A stretch of DNA of 64,000 nt from Wenyingzhuangia heitensis (GTDB lineage: Bacteria > Bacteroidota > Bacteroidia > Flavobacteriales > Flavobacteriaceae), in contig NZ_JAASQL010000001.1 in NCBI RefSeq assembly GCF_011762155.1, positions 310,001 to 374,000 of the forward strand, written 5' to 3'. The notes beneath the pieces are model-generated. The model did no database searches. It saw only the letters and a list, made by a program, of their open reading frames with translations, and was not told the origin of the DNA. Within the stretch, counting starts at the first letter, position 1, and the number at the start of each line of letters is the position of its first letter. This document shows positions 44,456-53,850 of the stretch, piece after piece. The translations under genes and the position numbers were made by a program.

Positions 44456-45361
44456 ATGAATAAAAATTACCATATAGACGATACTTTTTTAGCCAAATGG
44501 TTAAATAATGAATTAACAGAAGAGGAATTAACAGCGTTTAAAAAATCTGAAGATTATGCGTTGTATCAAAAAATTGCTGATAAAAGTAGACAGTTTAAAG
44601 TTCCTGTTTTTAATCAAAATAAAGTATATCAAAAAATACAAAATCAGTTAGAGCAACAAAATTCTGTTAAAAAATTAGTGCCTATCTGGTTTTATGCAGT
44701 GGCAGCTTCTGTCCTAATTTTATTAGGAACAACATTCTTTTTTACAAATAAAACCAATTATAATTCTGCAATAGGTCAACAAATTTCTTATGTTTTACCA
44801 GATGGATCTAATGTTCAATTAAACGGAGAATCTTCTATTAGTTTTAGTAAAAGACAATGGGAAAAAGGAAATAGAAACTTAGAATTAGATGGAGAGGGGT
44901 TTTTTAAAGTTAAAAAAGGATCTGTATTTTCTGTAACAACCAAAGAGGGGGTAGTTACAGTTTTGGGGACTCAATTTAATGTACAAACAGTAAAAAAATA
45001 TTTAGCTGTAGAGTGTTATGAAGGAAAAGTTAATGTAAAAAGTGACTTAGCAGAATTTGTATTAACACCAGGTAAAGGAGTTAGATTTTTAGATAATAAC
45101 ACAAAAAAATACAATACAGTAAATACAGAACCTAATTGGTTAACAAAACAATACCAATACAATGCAATTCCGTTGTCTGTGGTTTTTAAAGATATAGAAA
45201 ATGTATATAAAGTTAAAATTATAAATAAAGGCGTAAATTTAGAAAATAAATATTCTGGGGTTCTTATTAAAAAGGATTTAGAAAAAGCTTTAAACGTTAT
45301 TTCTAAGTCTATGAATTTTAAGTATGTTGTTAAAAGAAATGAGGTAATTATTTCTAACTAA
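44456..45361 (+). CDS. FecR-like anti-sigma regulator
   Basis: The product has 301 residues from the ATG at 44456; an in-frame TTG 24 bp upstream is less plausible. The cytoplasmic N-terminal segment (YHIDDTFLAKWLNNELTEEELTAFK) is followed by one membrane helix (IWFYAVAASVLILLGTTFFF). The periplasmic FecR domain carries LPDGSNVQLNGESSISF, LELDGEGFFKVKKG and VLGTQFNVQ. A C-terminal DUF4974-like domain (YNAIPLSVVFKDIENVYKVKI) completes the protein. This is the standard transmembrane signal carrier between an outer-membrane receptor and an ECF sigma factor. It lies between the sigma and receptor genes, with a 1-bp gap to the receptor. Confidence 0.94.
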   Translation: MNKNYHIDDTFLAKWLNNELTEEELTAFKKSEDYALYQKIADKSRQFKVPVFNQNKVYQKIQNQLEQQNSVKKLVPIWFYAVAASVLILLGTTFFFTNKTNYNSAIGQQISYVLPDGSNVQLNGESSISFSKRQWEKGNRNLELDGEGFFKVKKGSVFSVTTKEGVVTVLGTQFNVQTVKKYLAVECYEGKVNVKSDLAEFVLTPGKGVRFLDNNTKKYNTVNTEPNWLTKQYQYNAIPLSVVFKDIENVYKVKIINKGVNLENKYSGVLIKKDLEKALNVISKSMNFKYVVKRNEVIISN

Positions 45362-45362
45362 A

Positions 45363-47939
45363 ATGAAACATTTTTTATGCTATTTTTTATTTTTTACACT
45401 AGGTGTTTTTTCACAAGAAAAAACAAGTTTAAAAAATGCTTTATTTCAACTTTCTACAAAGTATAAAATACAGTTTTCTTACAAAGATAGTAGTGTAGAA
45501 AAATTTAAAAATATTTCTTTTAATAACTCACAATCTATTGATAGTATATTACTTAGTTTGTCTTTACAAACACAGTTAGTTTTCGAAAAAATAGACAATA
45601 AAAACTATGTTATTCGTTTTTTAAATACTAAAAAAAAATCGATATGTGCTTATGTAGTAAGTTCAAAAAAACACACAAAATTACCATTTGTAACCGTTTA
45701 TTATAACGCTCAAAACAAGTATACAAACGCAAGTGGTTTTTTTAAAATAAAAAACGTTATATCAGATGGATTTATCACTTTAAGCTCAGTAGGATATCAA
45801 TCTAAAACAATAGCAATAAATACGTTTACTAAGGAGTGTAATATAATTGTTTTAGAAGAAGAAATAAACTATTTAAACAAAATTGTAATTACAGATTATT
45901 TAACTAAAGGATTCTTAAAAAAGAAAGATGGAAGTATTACGTTAAATTCTAAAAAAATGGGAATTTTGCCCGGTGTTATAGAACCAGATGTATTACAATC
46001 TTTACAATTAATACCAGGAGTACATAGTCCTAACGAAACCGCATCTGGAATACATATAAGAGGAAGCACCCCTGATCAAAATTTGGTGATTTTTGACGGG
46101 ATGAAAATGTATCATTTTTCACATTTTTTTGGATTTATTTCTGTTTTTAATCCCTATATAACCAATCAGGTAAAGTTATATAGATCTGGAACCCATGCAA
46201 AATACGGAAACAATGTAGGTGGAGTTTTAGACATTAGTGTAGACAATCCTTCTCTCCAAAAAACAACTATCGGTTTTGGAACTACTTTTACACATTCTGA
46301 TTTTTTTATTAAAACACCTTTATTTAAAGACAAGGTAGGTATCGTTTTTTCTGCCAGAAGATCTATTACCGATTTTATAAACAGCATTACTTATCAAAAA
46401 TATTCAGAAGTTGCATTTCAAAACAGTAAAATTTCTGAAGGTTTAGATGATGAGAGTTTAAAAATAGTAAATGCAAAGAATAATTTTTATTATGAAGATT
46501 ATCACACAAAAGTGATGGTTCAGCCAAGCCAAAACAGTAAAATATCTTTCAGTTATTTGTACAATTTAAATGATTTAAATTTTACAGGAAATACACCAAA
46601 TATCAACCAAAATTTTGAGGATGATATTCGCATAAAAAATCAGGGTTTTAGAATAGATTGGAAACAAGGATTGCTTAAAAACGGAATACATCAAATAGGA
46701 TTTACATCGACCAATTTTGATAAAAATTACCAAGGTTTTAGAGATAGAACATTAAGAAACGGAAATAGTGAAATAGCAAATTATGGAAAAGAAAATGGAG
46801 TTAAAGAACATAGTTTTGAATATCTTTTTGAAAAATTAACGACTAAAAATAATAGTTGGCAATTAGGATATCAATTTCATAAATACCATGTAAATTATCT
46901 TTTTTACAGAGAAATTCCAGGTGATAGTAATACAATAAATGACCTTATTGATGAACAAGCCAATAGCTCTGCTTTTTTTACAGAATACCAATATAACAAC
47001 AAGCATAATTGGCTGTTAAATTTAGGTATAAGATTACAGCGTTTTAACAAACCCAGTAAGAGCTATTTAGAGCCAAGATTAAATGTAAATTATAAACTAA
47101 ATAAAAGTTTAAATGTTAGTTTTTCTACAGAAGTAAAGCATCAATCTATAAGCCAAGTAGTAGATTTTAGAGAGGATGGTTTAGGAGGTGTTTTTGATCG
47201 TTTTTGGACCTTATCTAACACTCAAACATTTCCTGTTTTAAAAAATACTCAAATAAGTTTTGGAGCTAATTATCAAAAAAATAACTGGACTTTTGATTTG
47301 GAATTTTATCAAAAAAATATAGAAGGTATTGTATTGTTGATAGATGAAAATATAAAATCAGAAAAATATTATAGTGGAACAAATATCGTTTATGGAATTG
47401 ATTTTTTGATAAAAAAACAATGGAATAATTATAATACTTGGGTTAGTTATACCTGGTCTAATAGTCAATATCAATTTAAAAATTTAAACAATTCTAATAA
47501 GTTTGATGGGTCTTATGACATTCCCCATAATTTTATTTGGTCTCACACATATAGTAAAAATAAAATGCAGTATTCTTTAGGATGGAGATTTAGATCTGGA
47601 TTGCCTTATACTGTAAAAACAGCTGTTCAAAACAAGAAAAATGAAGGACTTAAAATTAATTTTGAAGATTTAAACACAGAAAGATTATCCAATTATCAAA
47701 GAATAGATTTTTCTACAGCCTATAAATTTTACATAGGAAAAAAGAAGAAATACAACGGTGTTTTAGGATTAACACTTCAAAATTTATTAAACAAAAGAAA
47801 TATTTTAAGTAAAGATTACGAAATACAAACCGTAATTATAGAACAAGGAACTAGTAGAGAAGAAAAGCAAGTTTTGGTAGAAACCAATAGTCTTTCTATG
47901 GGGTTTGTACCTAATGTTATGTTTAGAGTAAATTTTTAA
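45363..47939 (+). CDS. FecA-like TonB-dependent receptor with STN signalling domain
   Basis: The product has 858 residues. The signal peptide MKHFLCYFLFFTLGVFSQ is followed by a secretin/TonB short N-terminal (STN) domain at about residues 20-85 (KNALFQLSTKYKIQFSYKD). A carboxypeptidase-regulatory-like domain lies at about 92-175, the plug at about 205-300 (VLQSLQLIPGVHSPNETASGIHIRGSTPDQNLVIFDG), and then the 22-stranded barrel. The C-terminus ends in phenylalanine (FRVNF), as outer-membrane barrels do. The STN domain is the part that signals through FecR. No SusD follows, so this is a signalling/transport receptor rather than a classic SusC. Ligand unknown; siderophores are one possibility. 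Confidence 0.93.
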   Translation: MKHFLCYFLFFTLGVFSQEKTSLKNALFQLSTKYKIQFSYKDSSVEKFKNISFNNSQSIDSILLSLSLQTQLVFEKIDNKNYVIRFLNTKKKSICAYVVSSKKHTKLPFVTVYYNAQNKYTNASGFFKIKNVISDGFITLSSVGYQSKTIAINTFTKECNIIVLEEEINYLNKIVITDYLTKGFLKKKDGSITLNSKKMGILPGVIEPDVLQSLQLIPGVHSPNETASGIHIRGSTPDQNLVIFDGMKMYHFSHFFGFISVFNPYITNQVKLYRSGTHAKYGNNVGGVLDISVDNPSLQKTTIGFGTTFTHSDFFIKTPLFKDKVGIVFSARRSITDFINSITYQKYSEVAFQNSKISEGLDDESLKIVNAKNNFYYEDYHTKVMVQPSQNSKISFSYLYNLNDLNFTGNTPNINQNFEDDIRIKNQGFRIDWKQGLLKNGIHQIGFTSTNFDKNYQGFRDRTLRNGNSEIANYGKENGVKEHSFEYLFEKLTTKNNSWQLGYQFHKYHVNYLFYREIPGDSNTINDLIDEQANSSAFFTEYQYNNKHNWLLNLGIRLQRFNKPSKSYLEPRLNVNYKLNKSLNVSFSTEVKHQSISQVVDFREDGLGGVFDRFWTLSNTQTFPVLKNTQISFGANYQKNNWTFDLEFYQKNIEGIVLLIDENIKSEKYYSGTNIVYGIDFLIKKQWNNYNTWVSYTWSNSQYQFKNLNNSNKFDGSYDIPHNFIWSHTYSKNKMQYSLGWRFRSGLPYTVKTAVQNKKNEGLKINFEDLNTERLSNYQRIDFSTAYKFYIGKKKKYNGVLGLTLQNLLNKRNILSKDYEIQTVIIEQGTSREEKQVLVETNSLSMGFVPNVMFRVNF

Positions 47940-47943
47940 AAAG

Positions 47944-47985
47944 AGTCCTACGCGTATTAATATACCCCTATATTTGCGTAGGACT
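47944..47985 (+). terminator. Stem-loop after the TonB receptor gene
   Basis: AGTCCTACGC and GCGTAGGACT form a 10-bp perfect stem with a 22-nt loop, unusually GC-rich for this genome. It starts 5 bp past the receptor stop codon, but lacks an immediate T-run. Confidence 0.55.
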
Positions 47986-48187
47986 TAAGGTATCCCTTTT
48001 TTCACTTAACACCCTTGCAGGTTTAACAACATAATTAAGCTGTATATTAGTAAGAAAATAATCCTAACTAATTATTAAACAAATTAACTATTTATCTTAA
48101 TCATTAATCATTCAATTTTAATCACAAATTGGTCAAAAAATAGAAATAGATAAAAAGGGTTGTTTGTGAAAAATAATTGTCAATCAG

Positions 48188-50260
48188 ATGTTTAACCGTA
48201 TGATTAAAAATATTTCTATCATAAATAGACTTTTTATAGACAGTAATATGTCTAAAACTACTTTAAAAAGGGTAAACCTTTTATTGCTGTTTTCTTTTGT
48301 TTGGATGCTAGAAGCTTTGGTGTCAATTCCACTATCCTCTACTCAAAGCAATCCAGAATTGGTTGTTAAAGGACATGTGTTTAATTTAATTACAGTAAGT
48401 ATTGTTTTGGTTTTTTTATATTTTAAAAAATACAATTGGGCTCTTGTTGTATTTATGCTTTCGGTGGTTTTAACCATTTTATTATTCACAAATTTTATTA
48501 CACCAGGAACTTATTCAGAAATTCATTACTTGCATGTTCCTTTGTTAATGCTTGTGTTAACAGATAATAAAAAGTTAATATTTATAAGTTTAATAATATC
48601 TTATTTAGGTTTTGTGTTGCCCAATAAATATTTAAATATTTATTCAGATTCAAATTATATGGATCCGTTTTCTAGCTTTATTTTCTTTTTAATTTCATTT
48701 TTATTAGTTTACTTTTTTAAGGTAAATAATCTTAAAAACGAAAAATTATTAGAAGATAAAAAAACAGAATTAGAAGAATTAAATAAATTTCAATCTCAAT
48801 TTTTTATCAATATTTCTCACGAAATTAGAACACCATTAACAATTATAAAAGGGGAGGTTGATAAGTTAAAAGAAATACCATCAGCTAAAAAAATAGAAGA
48901 AAAATTAAACCAACAAATAGATAGAATTAAAAATATTGTAGATGATGTTATAGACCTTTCTAAAATGGACAACACTTCTTTTAATTTAAATTTAGAGTTG
49001 GTAGATTTAAAAGATATTATCACCAAAGTATTTGTGTCTTTTCAGCCTTTGTTTGATCAAAAAAAAATACAATTTAAGTTTATATCTTCATTAGAAAGTT
49101 ACATCATTAATGGAGATGAAGTATACTTAGAAAGAGCCATTAACAATTTGGTGTTAAATGCATATAAATTTACAGACTATAAAGGAACTGTAACATTAGA
49201 ACTTATTACAAATGATGATACGGTGTCTTTAATGTTAACGGATAATGGAATAGGAATATCTAAAAAACACATTTCAAAAGTATTTAAAAGGTTTTATCAG
49301 GTAGATAATGATATTAATAAAAGTGGAGGTAGTGGTGTTGGGCTGTCTTTTAGTAAGGAGATAATAGATTTACATAACGGAACATTTGTAATAAATAGTA
49401 AGCCTTGTGTAGGAACCAATATAGAGTTAAAATTTATAAAAGAAAACACACCTGCAAATGCGAATTATAAAGTTGTTATAAACACAGAAAAGACAATAAC
49501 GCAGCAGTTAGATTTACAAAACGAAACAAGTAACAACTACACCGTTTTAATTGTAGACGACTCTTATGATTTAAGAATTTATTTAAAAGAAATTTTAAAC
49601 AATTACAATTGTATAGAAGCTAAAAACGGAATGGAGGCTTTGTCCATATTAAGAACTTCTAAAATTAAATTTGATTTGATTATAAGTGATTATATGATGC
49701 CTAAAATGGATGGTTTAGAACTGTTAACCAACATCAAATCTTTTTTGCATACAATTCCCGTGTTAATGCTTACAGCAAGAACAGATCAACAAAGTAAAAT
49801 AGATCTTTTAACGTTAGAGGTAGATGATTATTTAAACAAACCTTTTGAAAAAGAAGAGTTTTTAATAAGGGTTAAAAACCTATTAAAACAAAACAAAAAA
49901 AGAATTCAGTATTTAGAAAAAGAAAACATATCTAAATCAGAAATAAAAGTAAATAGTGTTTGGGTAAAAAAGTTAAAAACTTACATAAAAGAAAATTACT
50001 CAAACCCTAAGTTAAATCAAGAAGAAATAGCAGAGCATTTTAATTTGTCTAAAAGTTCTTTTTATAGAAAAGTAAAAATAGAAACAGGTTTAACTCCTAA
50101 TGGATTTATTACAGAAATTAAATTGCAAGAAGCTAGAAGTATTGTAGAAAATAAAAAAGAAATTACGTTAAAGGAGCTTTCATTACAGGTAGGATATTTG
50201 CATACCTCTTATTTTGTAAATAAGTATGAAAAAAGATTTGGTAAACACCCCTTAAAATAA
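48188..50260 (+). CDS. Hybrid histidine kinase / response regulator with AraC DNA-binding domain
   Basis: The product has 690 residues if the first ATG is used; in-frame ATGs at codons 5 and 21 are also possible. Five or six membrane helices lie in the first 185 residues. A HisKA domain follows, with the phosphoacceptor in FFINISHEIRTPLTII at about residue 210. HATPase_c has DNGIGI and GGSGVGLSFS. A receiver domain has its phosphoacceptor Asp in DLIISDYMMPKMDG (about 500), and an AraC-type helix-turn-helix is at the C-terminus (about 595-690). The one-protein layout recalls HTCS regulators, but the input domain is a membrane bundle rather than a periplasmic propeller. Its signal and target genes are not evident. 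It follows the FecA-like receptor by 248 bp. Confidence 0.93.
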   Translation: MFNRMIKNISIINRLFIDSNMSKTTLKRVNLLLLFSFVWMLEALVSIPLSSTQSNPELVVKGHVFNLITVSIVLVFLYFKKYNWALVVFMLSVVLTILLFTNFITPGTYSEIHYLHVPLLMLVLTDNKKLIFISLIISYLGFVLPNKYLNIYSDSNYMDPFSSFIFFLISFLLVYFFKVNNLKNEKLLEDKKTELEELNKFQSQFFINISHEIRTPLTIIKGEVDKLKEIPSAKKIEEKLNQQIDRIKNIVDDVIDLSKMDNTSFNLNLELVDLKDIITKVFVSFQPLFDQKKIQFKFISSLESYIINGDEVYLERAINNLVLNAYKFTDYKGTVTLELITNDDTVSLMLTDNGIGISKKHISKVFKRFYQVDNDINKSGGSGVGLSFSKEIIDLHNGTFVINSKPCVGTNIELKFIKENTPANANYKVVINTEKTITQQLDLQNETSNNYTVLIVDDSYDLRIYLKEILNNYNCIEAKNGMEALSILRTSKIKFDLIISDYMMPKMDGLELLTNIKSFLHTIPVLMLTARTDQQSKIDLLTLEVDDYLNKPFEKEEFLIRVKNLLKQNKKRIQYLEKENISKSEIKVNSVWVKKLKTYIKENYSNPKLNQEEIAEHFNLSKSSFYRKVKIETGLTPNGFITEIKLQEARSIVENKKEITLKELSLQVGYLHTSYFVNKYEKRFGKHPLK

Positions 50261-50262
50261 AG

Positions 50263-50439
50263 TTATTCCTTTTTTGGTAGACAAAAAGACCGATTCATTA
50301 ATTTAGAAAAGTAATATTTTTCATTACAATTTGCACACCTGTAAACAGCTACTAATATTAAAGAATGATAAGCTTTTCTCTTCCTGCTTTTATATCTTTG
50401 TAAAGATCCACAAGAGGGACATTTTTTTTTTCGCAACAT
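50263..50439 (-). CDS. Small zinc-ribbon protein
   Basis: The product has 58 residues from the ATG at 50439; a longer in-frame start 45 bp upstream is unlikely because it adds a hydrophobic, uncharacteristic stretch. Two CxxC pairs (KCPSCGS at residues 6-12 and RCANCNEKY at about 34-42) are separated by a basic region (YKSRKRKAYHS), which fits a zinc ribbon. It overlaps nothing; its stop lies 3 bp from the stop of the converging kinase gene. The role is unknown; a nucleic-acid-binding function would be the usual guess for this type. Confidence 0.6.
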   Translation of the reverse strand: MLRKKKCPSCGSLQRYKSRKRKAYHSLILVAVYRCANCNEKYYFSKLMNRSFCLPKKE

Positions 50440-50538
50440 TATTACCTTAAATTTAGGGTGGTAAAACATTACAAAGATAAACATAAAATTACTTATGTAT
50501 TTACTATTAACACATTAAGTAATTATAAACAAGTTGGT

Positions 50539-51666
50539 TTATTCTTTTGCATGTAAAAGTCTAGTTAGTTTTATAGAGGTGTCTAGTAATATTAATTTTG
50601 CATTACCATTTCTTTCAACATGGTAAATAGCATCATTTAATTCTTTGTTTATAGCTTCTATATTTGCACTATGAATAAAAGGAGCAAACTTATCAATACT
50701 AAATCCACTAGTTTCTGGCTGCATAAAGACCAATTCCTTCGCTCCGTAATTCCATAATAACGCTTGTCTAAAAAATTGCAAACAAAAATTTAAAAATTGT
50801 TTTTGTTTTTCTCTACCCATAGCACCAATAGTGTCGGACCAAGCAATTAAATCTTGAATTACACTTGCGTTACCTTTTGCTTTAAAAGCAGCTCTAACCC
50901 AAAGAATAAATAATTGTTCAAACTCTAAATCATCTCCTTCTTTTTTTAAAAGTTCTAAAGCTTTTTTATAATTTCCTTCTGCTCTATGTGCAATTTTTTG
51001 AGCTTCTGCCGGAAAAGAATTTTGTCTCTCTATCAAAGCATCAGCAATATTTTCTTCACTTAATAATGGAAACTCTAAAAGTTGACAGCGAGAAAGAATG
51101 GTGTTAATTAACAATTCTTTTTGTTCTACCACCAAAATAAAAATGGTTTTTGCAGGTGGTTCTTCTATTAGTTTTAACAATTTGTTGGCAGCAGCGTTGT
51201 TCATTTTTTCTGCCATCCAAATAATCATAATTTTGTAACCACCTTCGTAAGATTTTAACTTTAAAGATTTTACAATTTCCTCAGCTTCATCTACCCCAAT
51301 TTGACCTTGTTTGTTTTCTATTCCTAAATGTTGATACCATTGAAACAAACTTCCATAAGGTTGTTCTTTTACAAAAGACCTCCAATCTTCTAAAAATAGT
51401 TTACTAACTGGGTGTTTTTTAACTTTATCATTAATAGCGGTAGGAAAAGAAAAATGCAAATCAGGATGTTGTAATTTTTCTGTTTTTAGGTTGCAAGTTT
51501 CATCATTATTACACAAAATATATTGTGCATAAGCAATTGCTGTAGCCAAGGTACCAACACCTTCTTTACCCACAAAAAGCTGAGCGTGTGCAATTCTACC
51601 ATTATCAACCGTAGTTTTTAAATGGTTTATAATATGTTTCTGACCAATAATTTTGTTAAAAAGCAT
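50539..51666 (-). CDS. holB: DNA polymerase III subunit delta'
   Basis: The product has 375 residues from the ATG at 51666; the codon two earlier is a TTG. The clamp-loader fold is evident: IGQKHIINHLKTTVDNGRIAHAQLFVGKEGVG, the GVDEAEEIVKSL helix, and NNAANKLLKLIEEPPAKTIFILVVEQ with LLINTILSRCQLLEF. The Walker-A position reads GKEGVGTLATA and lacks the lysine of GKT, as expected because delta' does not hydrolyse ATP. It forms part of the clamp loader with DnaX and delta. It appears to be transcribed alone. Confidence 0.92.
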   Translation of the reverse strand: MLFNKIIGQKHIINHLKTTVDNGRIAHAQLFVGKEGVGTLATAIAYAQYILCNNDETCNLKTEKLQHPDLHFSFPTAINDKVKKHPVSKLFLEDWRSFVKEQPYGSLFQWYQHLGIENKQGQIGVDEAEEIVKSLKLKSYEGGYKIMIIWMAEKMNNAAANKLLKLIEEPPAKTIFILVVEQKELLINTILSRCQLLEFPLLSEENIADALIERQNSFPAEAQKIAHRAEGNYKKALELLKKEGDDLEFEQLFILWVRAAFKAKGNASVIQDLIAWSDTIGAMGREKQKQFLNFCLQFFRQALLWNYGAKELVFMQPETSGFSIDKFAPFIHSANIEAINKELNDAIYHVERNGNAKLILLDTSIKLTRLLHAKE

Positions 51667-51760
51667 AAGCAAATATAGTAGATTCTAAATTCTTACAATA
51701 GATATACAACTGACAAGAAAAAATTAAAAATCTTTTTTATCTTTAAGTTAAATTAATATC

Positions 51761-52441
51761 ATGAAATACAATGTTTTATGTTTTTTGTTAATGTGGCTTA
51801 CTCTCTGTTTTTCTCAGAAAAAAGAAGTTAAAGGTACCGTTGTTACTTTTAAAGAATATCCGCTAAATAATGTAAAAATAAAATCTAGCAAAACCAATCA
51901 TGTGGTGTATACAGATAGTTTAGGTCATTTTAGTATAAAATGCAAAAAGAAAGATTATCTATACTTTTATGCCGATGGGTTTTTTCAAGATAAAATAAGA
52001 ATAGATTCAGACGTGCAAAGTCCAGTAGATATTAACCTCTATTATGATGAAAATAGTAGTGGTTCATTTTTAAGAGCAACCAAATCTAAACACGTTGCAA
52101 CAAAAATATTAACGCACGCTTTAGAATACAAAAGAGCACAAAATAATATTTTAGAAACACTAGCCTCTATATTTGATATTATTCAATACAAATACCCCGG
52201 AGCCAAACTAATGGACTATAACGGAACCACACAAGTATTGTTAAACGCTAGAGGAGAAAATTCTTTATTTGCAGACATTCATGCACTATTAGTTATCGAT
52301 GGATATGTTGTAAATGACATTTCAGGAGTAATGCCTATGGAGGTTAAAGAGGTAAAAATCCTTTTAGGAAACCAAGCAGCACACTGGGGAATGAGGGGAG
52401 GAAATGGAGCAATAGAAATTAGTACAAAGTACAGTCCTTAA
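51761..52441 (+). CDS. Barrel-less TonB-receptor plug protein with a carboxypeptidase-regulatory-like domain
   Basis: The product has 226 residues. The signal peptide MKYNVLCFLLMWLTLCFSQ is followed by a beta-sandwich domain resembling CarboxypepD_reg (KEVKGTVVTFKEYPLNNVKIKSSK to YTDSLGHFSIKC). A C-terminal block resembles the plug of TonB-dependent receptors: ALLVIDGYVVNDISGVMPMEVKEVKILLG, then WGMRGGNGAIEISTK. In SusC-type receptors about 600 residues of barrel follow; here the gene ends with a stop at 52441 and no barrel fragment follows. Free-standing proteins of this kind occur in Bacteroidota, but their function is unclear. Confidence 0.8.
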   Translation: MKYNVLCFLLMWLTLCFSQKKEVKGTVVTFKEYPLNNVKIKSSKTNHVVYTDSLGHFSIKCKKKDYLYFYADGFFQDKIRIDSDVQSPVDINLYYDENSSGSFLRATKSKHVATKILTHALEYKRAQNNILETLASIFDIIQYKYPGAKLMDYNGTTQVLLNARGENSLFADIHALLVIDGYVVNDISGVMPMEVKEVKILLGNQAAHWGMRGGNGAIEISTKYSP

Positions 52442-52537
52442 ATTAAAAAAATAATAAGGTGATAAGAATTTTTAACGCTTATTATAACGTTTTAGTTAAT
52501 TTACTTATTAAGTAAATTTATAAAAACAAACAAGTAT

Positions 52538-52545
52538 TATATTTG
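52538..52545 (+). promoter_or_regulatory. Promoter core (TAnnTTTG) of pgk
   Basis: TATATTTG lies 26 bp before the pgk ATG and matches the Bacteroidota -7 element. Confidence 0.5.
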
Positions 52546-52571
52546 TAATCAATCAACTTAGATTTGACAAT

Positions 52572-53759
52572 ATGAAAACAATTAAAGATTTTAATTTTCA
52601 AGGTAAAAAAGCCTTAGTAAGAGTAGACTTTAACGTTCCTTTAGACAAGGATTTTAACGTTACAGACACAACAAGATTAAAGGCTGCTAAGCCAACAATT
52701 ATTAAAATTTTAGAAGACGGTGGTGCTGCTGTATTAATGTCTCACTTAGGACGTCCAAAAGGAGTAGAAGATCAATTTTCTTTAAGACATATTGTTAAAA
52801 CTACTTCAGATATTTTAGGAGTAGAGGTTAAGTTTGTACCTGCAACAGTTGGAGCAGAGGCAGAAGCTGCAGTTGCTGCCTTAGAGCCAGGAGAAGTGTT
52901 GTTATTAGAAAACTTACGTTTCTTTGCAGAAGAGACTAAAGGAGATGTAGCTTTTTCTGAGCAATTATCTAAACTAGGAGACGTTTATGTAAACGATGCT
53001 TTTGGTACTGCTCACCGTGCACACGCATCTACAACTATTGTAGCGCAATTCTTTAAAGATAAGTTAGCTGGTTTTGTAATAGAAGCAGAATTGGTAAATG
53101 CAGATAAAGTTTTAAAAGGAGGAGTTAAGCCTGTAACAGCAATTATGGGAGGTGCTAAAGTTTCTGATAAAATTTTAATTATCGAAAAATTATTAGACGT
53201 TGCTGATAACATTATTATTGGAGGAGGAATGTCTTACACATTTGCAAAAGCAGAAGGTGGTAGTATTGGTAACTCTTTATGTCAAAACGATTTATTAGAC
53301 TACGTTTTAGAATTAGAAGAAAAAGCAAAAGCAAAAGGAGTTAAATTAATTTTCCCTATTGATAACTTATTAGGAGATGATTTTTCTAACACGGCAAATA
53401 CACAAGTTGTATTAAGAGGAAACATTCCTGATAATTGGGAAGGATTTGATATTGGACCTCAAACAATAGAATTGTTCTCTAAAATTATTAAAGAATCTAA
53501 GACTGTAATTTGGAATGGACCAATGGGAGTTTCAGAAATTCCTTTATATGCAACAGGAACTATAGAAGTTGCTAAAGCGGTTAAAGCTGCAACAGAAAAT
53601 GGTGCATTCTCTTTAATTGGAGGTGGAGATTCTGCTGCTGCAATTAACAACCTAGGTTTTGGAGATGATGTATCTTACGTATCTACAGGTGGTGGAGCAT
53701 TATTGGAATACATGGAAGGTAAAACATTACCAGGTATTGCTGCTTTAATGGAAGTTTAA
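52572..53759 (+). CDS. pgk: Phosphoglycerate kinase
   Basis: The product has 395 residues, the bacterial standard. Signature blocks: KKALVRVDFNVPLD near the N-terminus, MSHLGRPKG, LLLENLRFFAEE and DAFGTAHRAHAST. The hinge/nucleotide region has PVTAIMGGAKVSDKI, IIGGGMSYTFAKA and VIWNGPMGVSE, and the C-terminal loop has GGGDSAAAINNLGFGDDVSYVSTGGGALLEYMEGK. It transfers phosphate between 1,3-bisphosphoglycerate and ADP in glycolysis and gluconeogenesis. It has its own promoter and terminator. Codon use is notably rich in preferred codons, consistent with high expression. Confidence 0.98.
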   Translation: MKTIKDFNFQGKKALVRVDFNVPLDKDFNVTDTTRLKAAKPTIIKILEDGGAAVLMSHLGRPKGVEDQFSLRHIVKTTSDILGVEVKFVPATVGAEAEAAVAALEPGEVLLLENLRFFAEETKGDVAFSEQLSKLGDVYVNDAFGTAHRAHASTTIVAQFFKDKLAGFVIEAELVNADKVLKGGVKPVTAIMGGAKVSDKILIIEKLLDVADNIIIGGGMSYTFAKAEGGSIGNSLCQNDLLDYVLELEEKAKAKGVKLIFPIDNLLGDDFSNTANTQVVLRGNIPDNWEGFDIGPQTIELFSKIIKESKTVIWNGPMGVSEIPLYATGTIEVAKAVKAATENGAFSLIGGGDSAAAINNLGFGDDVSYVSTGGGALLEYMEGKTLPGIAALMEV

Positions 53760-53789
53760 GAAAGTTAACATACTTTTATAAATAAAATC

Positions 53790-53823
53790 AAAAACGTTTC
53801 GAATTTTTCGAAGCGTTTTTTTT
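53790..53823 (+). terminator. Terminator of pgk
   Basis: AAAACGTTTCGAA pairs with TTCGAAGCGTTTT (one G:T wobble) with a 3-nt loop, then a T-run. Confidence 0.85.
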
Positions 53824-53850
53824 ATGTAATTTTAATCACTTAAATTTAAG

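Noticed and set aside
51625-51666. Defective HolB because the Walker A lysine is missing
   Set aside because: Delta' subunits are ATPase-inactive, so loss of this lysine is normal.
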